DNA from: Xiphophorus maculatus
Taxonomy: Eukaryota; Chordata; Actinopteri; Cyprinodontiformes; Poeciliidae
NCBI RefSeq assembly: GCF_002775205.1
Contig: NC_036460.1
Span: forward strand, 23,268,751 to 23,332,750
Direction: 5' to 3'
Length of the DNA stretch: 64,000 bases
The notes below the pieces were generated by a model that was given only the letters and a program-made list of their open reading frames with translations, did no database searches and had not been told where the DNA came from. Positions within the stretch are counted from its first letter, which is position 1, and every line of letters begins with the position of its first letter. A program made the position numbers and the translations under genes. Of the stretch, positions 37,705-46,980 are shown in pieces.

Positions 37705-40676
37705 ATTACAGAAACCTGCAACATTCTGCAAGCCTGTGAACCGGTCCTTTTGGTCCTTCGTCAACAGACAGTCAGGAAAACAGCAGCAGCCGTCTCAAAA
37801 AGAGGCGGATTACCAGAAGCAACCCGGGCTGAATCACACAGTGACTAATATTGCAACAAAAGTTAAACAAAAGACAGCGACATCCTCAAATTGTGTGCCA
37901 ATTTGTCAAAAAGTAGTAATATACCTTAAATGATAGAAAAATACGGCTTCGAACACATTTATTCATGCTTATAACCAACAATCAGGCATTTACAAACCAA
38001 ATTGATTAGCTTAAATTCAATATTTGACCATTAGTTCCTGAACTAAAACAATGTTTAAGCCATACAAATACTGTCTATGGTCTGTAGATCATCATGTTCA
38101 CGGGTTCAGGAAGTTCAACGGATTAAATATCTCCAATCAAATTCAGCTAACTACCTCCCGTGTCATCTTACTAGCCAATTTTCCCAGAATTCAGCTAGAA
38201 GCAGGTGTTTTACCAAAGCATCGCTAAGGTGGAATGGCTGGATTTACATTTATTTGATCAGCTTTTTGCTCTAGACTTTACTTTAGAAAAGGACATTTCA
38301 TATGGTTTATTACAAGAACATTTAATAAACGAGCATGAGAGACTCAACAGCCACCCACTGGCTTATCTTTGCAGGGTCATCCAGGGTCGTTGGGAGACAA
38401 GCAGGGTTCACCCCGGAGAGGTCACCAGTTCATCACAGGGCAACAGAGAAACACGCAACCATGAACACACACTCTCACACCCAAGGCCAGTTTAGAGTAA
38501 TCAATTAGCAAACTCCATGCAGAAAGGAGTTTCCTACAACTGTTGCTACAGCTTAGGCCAGTCAGGATTACAAATTTTGCTGGATGATAAATTGTTCCAG
38601 AAATTACTGCGATAAACGACAATATTGCTGTTTTGACCATTTTTAGATAATATAACCTAAAGGCAAAATAATAACGCAAGACCAAATTCTCAAAGATCAG
38701 TAAACTTTAAATATTAACGAACATGTAACACTGGAACTGGAAGACGTTTTAAACATCAGAAATAAATAAGCAAAGCAACAAATAAAATGAATTATGAAGT
38801 CTCTGCAAACAAAATTGTCCTTCTAAAAATGGCCGCGCCAGACTGAAGACTTTTATCATCTAGTTTTTGGTAGAAAGAGAGAGAAAAAAAAAGAGACAAA
38901 CGATAAATCACGCCAATGGAAATGATTGAGTTTGTTTTAACTTATCACACGATCAGTTGGTTTATTGATTATTGTGACAGGCCTAACAGTGCTAGGCAAC
39001 AGCCCGACTTAAAACATGGGTTAGGGTAACCCATGGGCCCACTATTTTAGCATGTTTTTATTTTAAAACCAACGCAAATAAACCCTTTTTTTCTAGTTCA
39101 GCTTTTTTTTTTTAATAATAATAATAATAATAATAAAAACTCTAACAAGAGGTAGAAAACAGACCAGGACTCAAGGAGGTGAGCACTTTTCGCTAAAGCA
39201 ACAAAAGCATTACTCACTGCAGTGCCTCTGGGTACCAGCACGGGTTTGGACGCCGGTTGGAGGTTCTGCAGGAGGGTGAAGCCGTCCTGGTTTAGGACGT
39301 CTTCACCCTCCGTCGTCCTCCAGCAGCGGTCTGGAGGAGGAGGAAGAGGCAGTGGGGCAGGAAGGGAGCCGTTCTGCTGTTCGCTGCAGCCATTGATGAT
39401 TTCTGAAATTAGATCTGCGTGCCAAGAAAAAAAAAGAAAAGAAAACGAGGAGCTCAGACTTTGCGTGCTATAATCCACTCACTAAACACTTTGGTTTGAG
39501 TATTGAGGGGTTTATTTCATCTAATCACATTTAAAAAAGGATGCAGGCCAATGGAGTAAACAACAGGCTACAAAGAAAAGTGTGTTCAGGTGTGTATCAA
39601 GGTTTCTTCACGCCAACTTAAATGCATGCCACGGGAAAGGCTACTTTACAGCTAGAAGTGCTTTTATCCCTTGAACTTTTCCACATTTGCTCACATAACA
39701 ACCACAAACTTCAAGGCTTTTCATTGGGTTTTATGTGATGTGTGTGATGCTCATATTCAGAGTTATGGTGTTTGCAAAACAGCATTACTCAGACAGACAT
39801 AACAGAGAGACCACACAGGTTGCCACTTAGGTTTAGACTAGACGATCATGGTGAGACTGTTCTAGTTTAGCTCTGACTGGATGTTCCAAGGTGCTGTCCT
39901 GCTGGAAGCATCTACGTCGTTTTCTTTCTGAATCGTCATGCGTTGAGCTTCAAACACCTTAATGCATGACGCTGCCGCCACCATGTGTCACCGTGTTTTC
40001 GGGGTGGTGCAGAGTGTTGGTTTTACACCACACATGAGTGTACAGGGCAAAGAGTTGAACTGTGGCCTCAGGTTTTCTGATTGGATGTGGTCTGACATGT
40101 GTCGCAAAGCGGCTTCCTGCGTTCAAGACGCAGAAAGGTAAACAAAGCACACAGGAAAGACCTGAACCTAAACTTATTTAATCTTGATTTTTTTTTTAAT
40201 TGCTGGAAGATTGGCAAATATTAGAGTAATATGCATATCTTAAGGCTATAAAAAATGTTACTGCAAAAAAAGAAAGGCATCAATAAGCACATTTTCGAGA
40301 ACTGGCTCGTCTCTAAACTCTCCTCCGTTCACGCTCATATCAGATAAAAATGACAGGCAGCAGATCAGCGAGTCATTGTTTACTCCGACTATTTACTCAG
40401 GTCAAGTCGGGACACAACGAAGCGTAACGAGGTCCGCCATGCCTCTGTGTAGTCAGAGCGTAAAAAAAGGCATCAAAGATCAAACTCACCGAGTTCGCCA
40501 TTGGGAGTACAAATGTGCGAAAACGCGTTGATCCCCGAACTGGGTGTTGGCTCCTCGGCTGTGAAAAATAACCACAATATTGATTGAATTACATGTACGA
40601 GGAGGACAACGGGGATTCAGGCGGAAAAGCACACGTTTAACCCCCCACTACCTGTGAAGAAGTCCATATCTCTCAT
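27370..40676 (-). CDS. relb: NF-kappa-B subunit RelB
   Basis: Eleven coding exons on the minus strand, all phase-consistent: 40652-40676, 40490-40558, 39218-39414, 35148-35447, 33142-33308, 32929-33020, 32686-32817, 32501-32605, 31348-31563, 31178-31234 and 27370-27743, for 577 residues (human RELB has 579). It starts MRDMDFFT at 40676; an ATG four bases upstream runs into TGA. The Rel homology domain begins near residue 153. Its DNA loop [15 protein letters not shown] carries the family Arg, Tyr and Cys residues, followed by [10 protein letters not shown], the dimerisation domain ([34 protein letters not shown]) and a KRKR nuclear-localisation cluster around residue 445. The last exon is an acidic/hydrophobic activation domain. 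[13 protein letters not shown] and [12 protein letters not shown] are RelB-type rather than RelA or c-Rel. RelB pairs with p52 or p50 in noncanonical NF-kappa-B signalling. The recognisable N-terminal leucine zipper of mammals is weak or absent. Confidence 0.96.
27865..28490 (+). mobile_element. tRNA-derived SINE-like element in the last relb intron
   Basis: The 5' part resembles a tRNA-derived SINE head, with an A-box-like GTGGTGCAACTGGTTGG and a B-box-like GGTCCTGGGTTTGAATC. It is followed by the GTGTGCATGC-type stretch common in fish elements (TTTGCATGCATGGGTTTTCT). The far end has an L2-like tail, TAAAGCACTTTGAACTGCTT. The middle is decayed, and two nested elements are possible. Confidence 0.5.
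28500..31177. other. long final relb intron, no exon recognised
   Basis: AT-rich intron sequence between the KRKR-encoding exon and the last exon. Several open frames (for example 29917-30170 and 30822-31099) overlap on opposite strands and have no coding support. Confidence 0.5.
32887..32920. repeat. (TG)n microsatellite in a relb intron
   Basis: About 15 TG units, immediately 3' of the exon at 32929-33020 on the gene's strand (that is, a CA run just after the donor site). Confidence 0.95.
34063..34452. mobile_element. hAT-type MITE in a relb intron
   Basis: Starts CAGGGGTGTCAAACTC and ends with GAGTTTGACAC. This inverted pair is typical of small non-autonomous hAT elements. Internal GGGCCATATC and GGGCCACAT motifs near both ends fit the same class. 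The right terminus has decayed beyond GACAC, and an 8-base target duplication could not be confirmed. A similar but older piece (GTTCAAGATGAGGTTCGAGGGCC) is at about 35607-35640. Confidence 0.65.
37665..37703. repeat. 39-base poly(G) run in a relb intron
   Basis: An uninterrupted G tract between relb exons 3 and 4 (gene order). It reads as poly(C) in the relb transcript. Its exact length may be affected by sequencing error. Confidence 0.9.
38335..38515 (-). mobile_element. fragment of a common fish dispersed repeat
   Basis: Contains GGGTTCACCCCGGAGAGGTCACCAGTTCATCACAGGGCAAC-type blocks (listed here only to show the CACCCCGGA and CATCACAGGGCAAC cores) and ACACACTCTCACACCCAAGG. Together these are characteristic of a widespread teleost interspersed repeat, here read in reverse. 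Only a part is present. It lies next to the hAT-like MITE at 38553. Confidence 0.5.
38553..38986. mobile_element. hAT-like MITE, copy 1 (relb intron)
   Basis: The left end TTAGGCCAGTCAGGATTACA pairs with the right end ATTGTGACAGGCCTAA as imperfect terminal inverted repeats. The interior matches 56155-56588 over most of its length, for example ATAAACTTTAAAT, GGAACTGGAAGAC and GTAGAAAGAGAG. It is non-coding and AT-rich, probably mobilised in trans. Confidence 0.6.
39655..40110. mobile_element. DNA-transposon fossil in relb intron 2
   Basis: Resembles a common teleost element. The start AACTTTTCCACATTTGCTCACATAACAACC and TTCATTGGGTTTTATGTGATG blocks, and the later GCCGCCACCATGTGTCACCGTGTTTTCGGGGTGG region, recur in fish genomes. 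Only cores are cited (CCACATTTGCTCACATAAC; CGCCACCATG). No intact frame. A related fragment may exist at about 42200-42420. Confidence 0.4.
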
Positions 40677-40894
40677 CTCATGTGAGGAAGGTGAAGACCC
40701 TGAAGTCGGCCGTCTGCGCGCTCGAGTCCGGTTCAACCCGGATGAGTCCAGGAAACGCTCCTCTGCTCTCGATCAGGAACCTGTCAGCGTGGGTTTCGGT
40801 CTAAGTCACCAGCCCGAAGTCTGAGCACTGCGGAGGTGTGGAAGAGCCTCGACGACTTGAGCAACGCAGGCAGAGGTGAAGTTTAGTGTTCTGC

Positions 40895-40965
40895 TCTGAT
40901 TGGCCCGCCGCGCTTCGCGGAAATCCCCCGAGCGTCGCGTCACCTCTCCCGAGGGGAACCCCCCT
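40895..40965 (-). promoter_or_regulatory. relb core promoter with two kappa-B sites and a CCAAT box
   Basis: Upstream of the relb start codon is a GC-rich stretch. It contains GGGGGATTTCC (minus strand, 40919-40929), a near-ideal kappa-B site, and GGGGAACCCC (40953-40962), a palindromic kappa-B-like site. An inverted CCAAT (ATTGG at 40899-40903) and a GC box (CCCGCC) follow. Human RELB is known to be autoregulated by NF-kappa-B through promoter kappa-B sites, so the arrangement makes sense. The transcription start itself is not visible. Confidence 0.65.
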
Positions 40966-40999
40966 TCCTGCTCCCTCCTGGAGCAGCTGCAGGTTTTAG

Positions 41000-42740
41000 A
41001 GCATTAAAGTCTGTAGCTGAATTGACTGTTACGGCGCCGTCAGCTCACAGTAGACCTGGAGCATAAACCTTTCCTCTCTCTCTCTCTCTCCATAAGATAA
41101 TCTGAGCTCACGTCTCTTCGCTTTCGGATTCTCGCTTCGGATCTCATGCAAAACTATTTGAAAACCAAATCAATTCCAAGCAGACGCAACACTTTTAATA
41201 TTTCTCCTGGTTGCATCAGCCTCTGATGCCACTTCCTTCACACAAAAAGAAAAGTGGGAATTTCTCATTTGGCTCAACAATAACCTCTCTGCACGTTTAG
41301 TAGCGTCTCCACTTCCCCCCATAAAGATGACGTGATTATCAGTGTGTTTTGACAGCTTTTTTTTTTTCCACCCAGAGTGTAGGAGGCAGTCACTGGTTTT
41401 ATAGGGTTTTTTTTTTTTGCTAGCAGCAGTGACACCTGCTGGTCACAAAGAGAAAAGATGATTTAAAGGAAATGGAAAACGAAAGCAAGGTGTTTAGAGG
41501 AAGCAGTGACTCAGCAGATGCTCCCAAGCAGGATCGCTCATCCTGATGCTTTTACACAGCAGGTTTCAAAGCAAAATGCCGGTAATAAACAAGTTGCAAA
41601 ATAGGCTTTTAAAGAAATACAAGCCTGGATCTTGCACAAAGAAATCAGACATGATCAGATTATGCAAGCAAGAACTGTAACCCATCATGTAAGGATCAAA
41701 TTCATTTACAAGACTCATCAAAAACTTCACAAAAATGTTTACTAAACCTCCTCTGAATTTTTAGTATTATGTATACACAACACAGCCCTGAATTTCTGTC
41801 AACATCGCCTCTGTTTACACCTGCGACACCACCCATGCAGGTATAAATAAATGGCTGGCTTACATTTAAACATAGCAAGGCAGAAAATATAGATGTACAT
41901 ATTAGAATAATTAGGTCATTTGGGCTTTTTAATTGTGAGTTAAATGCTCCATCTCAGGTGGAATGATTATTCAACATTCAACTGCAATATTTAAAAACAA
42001 GAATTGGCTGCACAAGTTTGTTTACACTATGGATTTTGTCTAATCCATGCAGGTTCAAAATCAAACAATGCCTCTTACGCAGCACCCTGCTAACAACTCT
42101 TGTGGCCTTTAACAAGATTCGGACATAATTCTGCAGGATTTGTGATGCTTAATAAAAATGGGACGTTTCATTTTGTTTCCTGCAGACTTAACGTTTTAAC
42201 ATGAACATTAATGATGGCCTGCTTTTTTCATTTCAAATCTAGTTTTGATGTGTATTTTGGATCATTGCCTTGTTGCAACATCAACAGTGGACAAGTTTCC
42301 ACCATGAAGCTGCTGATTGGAGCTTATTGTATGTACTTTGTACAATGCAATACTAATACTAACCACACCCTGCAGGGCGTTTTGCTGCCAGCGTAATGCT
42401 GACTGTTGTTGGGCCATTTCAAAAGTGTTGCCTCATCTTTTCCAAAAATACTTATGGAGGTAAAATAGCTCAATCTTTACTTTCAGAGCTCAAATTCATT
42501 CATAAGACTCACCATAAACCTTCCAAAAAAACTAGTATCATTTTTCCAGTGAGTGATGATTAGAATCAGATGACTGAAGCGTTGACAAAATTGTGGTTTC
42601 CAACAGGACAATGAGCCCAAACTCCACAGCTAGTTTTGGAATGGGTGGATAAAGGAGCCAGACAGATTCTTATAATAAAAAATGCCTAAAAATTACATGT
42701 ACATATTGTTCCTTTATCCTTATTTTATTTCCTCTAACAT
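41000..42740. other. spacer between the relb promoter and the retrovirus
   Basis: AT-rich, no gene recognised. It may include remnants of the DNA element seen at 39655-40110 (around 42200-42420). The last four bases, ACAT at 42737-42740, form the left target duplication of the retrovirus. Confidence 0.5.
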
Positions 42741-43822
42741 TGTCAAGAAAATCCGAGCTCATCCCACTTCCCCATGCTGGAGATTTTAGTTTAACAGTAA
42801 TAATAAATAAAGTTATCTTTAAAATGAATCACTCAAGTGACATCAAGGCCCAACAGTAGACTTAAGTGTCAATAAAGTTAGTTTAACAGTAATAATAAAT
42901 AAAGTTATCTTTAAAATGAATCACTCAAGTGATATCTAGGCCCAACAGTAGACTTAAGTGTCAATAAAATAAATCTGGTTGTGTGTGTTGTTTTTGTCTC
43001 ATGCAAACTTTGCTTTAATTTTACTTTTTTCTATCTAATCATAAGAAATCATAGTCAGTCAGAGAGAGTCATTAAACAGGAAAAGCAGGTTTCCTGGAAA
43101 AAGAGGAAGTAAGTTTCCAGCCTGCAGATTTATAAAAATAGCTGAGACTATTCTTTATTTCAAAGGTAAAGTTTTAAAGAATGAAATCTAAACATTTTTG
43201 AGTAATTGGATAAGATTCAAAGTAAAATACTTATATTAATATTGGTTTACTTGTAATAATACTTACACTTACATTTGTGGGAACAGTTACAAGAAAAACA
43301 AGTAACTGTAACTTTGGCATCAAATAATTAGAATCATGTATTATCCTTGGTTTCTTTTCAGAAAAACATCTGTAATAACTCACATTAGGATTATAATAAG
43401 TATAATTAATAAGTTATGGTTATAAAATCATAAATTAATGATAAATCAGAGAAGCTGAAGAAAATAAATGTGATATAAGTTATGGTTATAAAATTATAAA
43501 TGAATGCTAAATCAGAGAAGCTAAAGAAAATAAATGTGATATAAATGTGATTTTGACATTGAACTTGAAATGGTGTAAAAGGTGTAACTGCAATTAAACA
43601 TCACTGATATGTTGGAGGTAGAGAGTAGGTGAAAGGTGAAAGGCAAGGAACTAACAGGAGAGCAGAGATGATCAACGCCTTATTTAGAGAGTAGGTGAAA
43701 GGTTGTGCAGGCAATGGAGACAGGAGGTTGAGCAACCCTGAGACATTAGCACAGACATCAGGACATAATGTCTGTAAGACAGTGATGGATATGAGATCAT
43801 CTGTCTAAGCAGTCAGAAACCC

Positions 43823-43829
43823 TATAAAA
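43823..43829 (+). promoter_or_regulatory. TATA box of the 5' LTR
   Basis: TATAAAA, with the U3/R boundary expected about 25-30 bases downstream. The same site is present at 48724-48730 in the 3' LTR. Confidence 0.75.
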
Positions 43830-43952
43830 GGTGAGTGCAAAAGAGGAACCGTTCGTTGGATCCTCCGGGCAGCTTCGAGCCAAGATCGAGATGGACAAAG
43901 AACTCTGCAGCTGAAGAAGAGCCGGGGCCACGGAGCCGAAGACTGTCCGGCC

Positions 43953-44492
43953 ATGGGGACCAACCCGTCAGCCCTACAACCTGTGGCTTCAAATCGCACT
44001 TCTCTCATCGGCTGGGTTCAGACCCCAAAGACAAAGATGAAGACAAAGGCAAAGACAAAGAAGAAGAACTGGTGCCTTCCTTCCTGCCAGCACCAAGTCC
44101 TGTGTGACCTCACCATCCATGCGGAGAGGAGGCTCATCAGACCTACAGAGATTCCTGCCTTCGCTGATCAACATCTTCCTCCTGCTGCAACACCTTCTTC
44201 ATCATCAGACCTGCGGAGATCCTGGCCTTCATCGATCGGCGTCTTCCTCCTGCTGCAACACCTTCTTCATCATCAGACCTGCGGAGATCCTGGCCTTCAT
44301 CGATCGGCGTCTTCCTCCTGCTGCAACACCTTCTTCATCATCAGACCTGCGGAGATCCTGGCCTTCATCGATCGGCGTCTTCCTCCTGCTGCAGCACCTT
44401 CTTCGTCGTCGTGCCAGGTCTGGGGTTCGAGGCGCCAGGCTCCGTCCGTCTCTCTCAAAGGTTCCTTTTTTAGTTTTCAGTGTCAGCAGTAG
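43953..44492 (+). CDS. open reading frame inside the LTR R region (unknown, may be non-coding)
   Basis: A 179-codon frame starting about 125 bases downstream of the LTR TATA box, so near the 5' end of a transcript. The N-terminal part is basic (a run of K-T-K and K-A-K repeats near residues 24-38). The rest is Ser/Pro/Cys/Leu-rich, made by translating a 68-base tandem repeat. Because 68 is not a multiple of 3, successive units are read in different frames, yet this frame and an overlapping one (44104-44502) stay open. The 3' LTR carries a shorter version (48854-49306, 150 codons, one unit fewer). No family is recognised. It could be an LTR-encoded protein or a by-product of the repeat's composition. 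Confidence 0.3.
   Translation: MGTNPSALQPVASNRTSLIGWVQTPKTKMKTKAKTKKKNWCLPSCQHQVLCDLTIHAERRLIRPTEIPAFADQHLPPAATPSSSSDLRRSWPSSIGVFLLLQHLLHHQTCGDPGLHRSASSSCCNTFFIIRPAEILAFIDRRLPPAAAPSSSSCQVWGSRRQAPSVSLKGSFFSFQCQQ
44144..44410 (+). repeat. 68-base minisatellite in the 5' LTR
   Basis: Four units: one diverged (44144-44211), two full near-identical units (44212, 44280) and a final shorter one from 44348. The core is CCTGCGGAGATCCTGGCC followed by a C/T-rich half (CTTCCTCCTGCTGCAACACC). The 3' LTR has one unit fewer (from 49045, 49113, 49181). Confidence 0.95.
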
Positions 44493-45126
44493 GGAAAGAT
44501 AGACTAGATGATTGATTTTACTTATTTGATTATTTCTGCTACTGAATTAAGCTGTACTGACCCTTGCAAAAATGCCTTACTAATAAAATATTTAGCATAA
44601 AGAAAATCTAAAAGATGTTGTGGACATTCAGTTAATGAGTCACCTTAAAGTTCTTTGATGGTTGTAAAATAGCTGTGATGTTTGATTCTGGAGAGGAAAA
44701 AGTTTAAAATGTTTTTAAGTTGCTGGTAGCCCAAATTTAAAACGTCATCCTTGGGACTCGCCCGAGTCACTAAAACCTACCTGGTTCAATAACAAATGCA
44801 AGTTGTAAAATAAGAGAACGAGCGACCGTTAACAGGTGTGCTCTGTGAAACTAGTTGGCTGTAGGCTGCTCAGTCTGGCTAATTCACAGAGGGAAGAAGG
44901 GTGAGACACCTGGATGTAGGCCGTTAAAAATCAGGTGAATCGTTTCTCGAAACCAGCTTAAACAGAGTTTACTTCAGTTCTGGACAGGGTAAATCCCGGC
45001 AGATTTAGGAAACTCAATTAACCCGTTAGATGGAGAGCTGGTAGCACATCTCCCCTCTCAGAAGAGGAAGCAGAGAGTGAGACAGTAGAGACAGAAAGGA
45101 GGGGGGGGGTGTTGCGCAACAACAAG

Positions 45127-45144
45127 TGGCGCCCGAACAGGGAC
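45127..45144 (+). other. retroviral primer-binding site (tRNA-Lys type)
   Basis: TGGCGCCCGAACAGGGAC lies two bases after the 5' LTR. It is the exact complement of the 3' end of tRNA-Lys(UUU), the primer used by lentiviruses and several other retroviruses. It fixes both the LTR end and the direction of the element. Confidence 0.95.
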
Positions 45145-45444
45145 TCGACTAACGGAGTAGGAGGGCCCTATGCCAAGTCAGTAAAAACAGATGTGAGGAT
45201 CTGAATAGCTCACTTGGTTTGTTAACTCTTAAGGAATAGAGTTAATGGTGACTGATATGGCCGTCAGTCACAACCCTTGCAGTAACTGTATGGCATACAG
45301 GTGAGGGAAAGCTTCTACTGAGGATAGATGACCGGATCCAGACAGTGAAGCTAGTAGCCAACATAGTCTAGACCCATCCCTGCTCGAGAGCGCAAAGAGA
45401 GGCTTTGGGGGATAGACAACTCGAACCGACAGAGAGACGGAGTG
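45145..45444 (+). other. retroviral leader
   Basis: About 300 untranslated bases between the primer-binding site and the first sizeable frame. They would normally include dimerisation and packaging signals. No specific structure could be assigned by eye. Confidence 0.5.
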
Positions 45445-45615
45445 ATGGATGATCACTTCGAGGAGGAAAATCTGGGGAAGAAACCGGAGGAAGCCGGCCG
45501 CCCAGATCGTTTGGAGAAAGAGGAGACCTCAACAGAACTGCATCAGTTTCTGCACAGCTACTGTGACTCAGACCTGAAGCAAGTGGGGAAGTTGGTTCCA
45601 AGAATGAGGAACTGA
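45445..45615 (+). pseudogene. short frame after the retroviral leader, possible gag N-terminal remnant
   Basis: ATG at 45445 and stop TGA at 45613-45615 give 56 residues, highly charged (MDDHFEEENLGKKPEE at the start). Its position is that of gag, but no matrix, capsid or nucleocapsid motif follows, so the rest of gag appears deleted. Identity is by position only. Confidence 0.4.
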
Positions 45616-45849
45616 AACATCAACCCCTGACAAAGAAAAGTTGGCTCACTCTTGCTGGAGTGGATCGTGATGTCATGTTGACAAGAAAAGAAAAGACCAG
45701 CCTGCAAGCATGCACAAGAAACAGAGAAAAGTATCATCAGCTGACGATGGATGAGGAAGCACACCGCGTCCTCCACTGCAGCCATCGAGAAGACATCCGG
45801 CAACAGAGGAACAAACACCAGCAGCTGACATCATCACACAGACGCAGAC

Positions 45850-46353
45850 ATGGTTAAAGACATCCTGCTGGACCCGGAGCTTGAAATTGAGCCAGCACAA
45901 CCCACCAGTAAGAAACGACCGCAAGCGACATCTGAGAAGCCAGGACAACTGGAAGGGGCAATCTACACCGATGGATCCAGAAAGGGGTCCGACCAGTCGG
46001 CATACTGGGGATTTATTCTGAAGCAAGACGGCAAAGAGAGATGCCGTCAGAAAGGAAAAGCTCCCGGTAGTGCTCAAGCCGGAGAAGTAACGGCAGTACT
46101 GGAAGGATTGCTGGAGCTGGTGAAAAGGAAAATCAAGAGTGCCAGGTTAGTAACTGACAGTTACTACTGTGCTCAGGCCCTTAGAGAGGACTTGGCCATT
46201 TGGGAAGAAAATGGTTTCGAGACTGCAAAGGGCAAGCCCGTGGCACACAAAGATTTGTGGAAGAAGAAAGCAGAACTGAGGCTCCGCCCGAAACTTGAGG
46301 TGCAGCGACAAGGCGCACACCTGAGAAGAAGCCCTATGGAGGGGCAAAGATGA
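45850..46353 (+). pseudogene. retroviral RNase H domain (pol fragment)
   Basis: A 167-codon frame carrying most of a type I RNase H. The first catalytic Asp is in YTDGS (residue 41), the Glu in AQAGEVTAV (residue 79) and the second Asp in VTDSYY (residue 103). The C-terminal part, where the His and last Asp would be, is scrambled by small frameshifts and ends at a stop. The polymerase (YxDD) region that should precede it is absent. RNase H degrades the RNA strand of the RNA/DNA hybrid in reverse transcription; this copy is unlikely to be active on its own. Confidence 0.85.
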
Positions 46354-46550
46354 CGACCTTTCGTGCCACTAAGAAAGGTTGTCTCTGCCGGTGTCGAGGT
46401 GGGACAGAACACCTAAGGACAGGTGGTCCTAGAGTAGCACGGGGACCAGGTAGTACGGTGCGTGCATAAGGCCCTCGAATATGCAGGCGTGCTACACCCC
46501 CGTGAAGAACTGAGCAAGCAGGACTGCTGGATGTCCCTTCAGCCCATCCG

Positions 46551-46886
46551 ATGCAGCTGTGTGACTTTGAGGTATGTGGTCGATACGCAGGGCACCCAGG
46601 GCAGCGGATGGAAGGTTTGTTCATCAAGAGCACAGTCCCATGGGGTTCAGTCTGCATGGATGTAGCAGAGCCAATGGGGATAACAGGAAAGAGAGGTGAG
46701 AAGTACCTCTTGGTGCTGATGGACACAGTGACAACTGCTAGAAGAGCAGGTCTTCCCCTGCAGAGGAACTCCGTTCACGTCACAGAAAGCAGGGAGGCGA
46801 AGACACTTCTCCTTTTTGCTCAGAGAAGGAAAAGGGAAGTTGCAGCTCAAAGTGTCACTGAAAACAGGGCAGAGAGTTTGGATTAA
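46551..46886 (+). pseudogene. retroviral integrase fragment (zinc-finger end and start of catalytic core)
   Basis: The frame has a CDFEVCGRYAG segment that fits the last two Cys of the HHCC zinc-binding domain. It continues into PWGSVCMDVAEPMG...KYLLVLMDTVT, the opening of the DDE core with its first Asp at residue 37. The frame then shifts. A separate short stretch around 46840-46950 reads LKTGQRVWIKAQDRP in another frame and looks like the C-terminal SH3-like domain. The second Asp and the Glu of the DDE triad are missing, so a large internal deletion is likely. Confidence 0.75.
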
Positions 46887-46980
46887 AGCTCAAGATCGGC
46901 CTGCAACTACGGTGATCAAGCTGAGATTCAACGCCCAAGATTTTGTAAAGTAAGTACTGAACTTCAACACAGTACTACTG

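Larger units (their letters stand above)
42741..45124 (+). repeat. 5' LTR of the endogenous retrovirus
   Basis: 2384 bases, TG...CA bounded. U3 runs from 42741 to about 43850 and ends with TATAAAA at 43823-43829. R plausibly runs to about 44605, after AATAAA at 44582-44587, and U5 to 45124. U3 contains tandem duplications with periods of about 92 (from 42789), 66 (from 43411) and 65 bases (from 43621). R contains a 68-base minisatellite (44144-44410). By eye it differs from the 3' LTR by three substitutions, one 3-base indel and one extra 68-base unit. The last two fully explain the 71-base length difference. Confidence 0.93.

Noticed and set aside
27370-40676. Assignment of the Rel gene to RelA or c-Rel
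   Set aside because: [13 protein letters not shown], the [12 protein letters not shown] segment, total length and the neighbour clptm1 all favour RelB.
43805-44174. Minus-strand frames within the LTR
   Set aside because: Antisense shadows of the plus-strand R region, identical in both LTRs because the LTRs are identical.
42789-44410. Repeats in the LTR as a CRISPR array
   Set aside because: Units are direct tandem duplications without unique spacers, in a vertebrate LTR.
44104-44502. Second overlapping LTR frame as a separate gene
   Set aside because: It reads the same 68-base repeat in another frame; there is no independent evidence.
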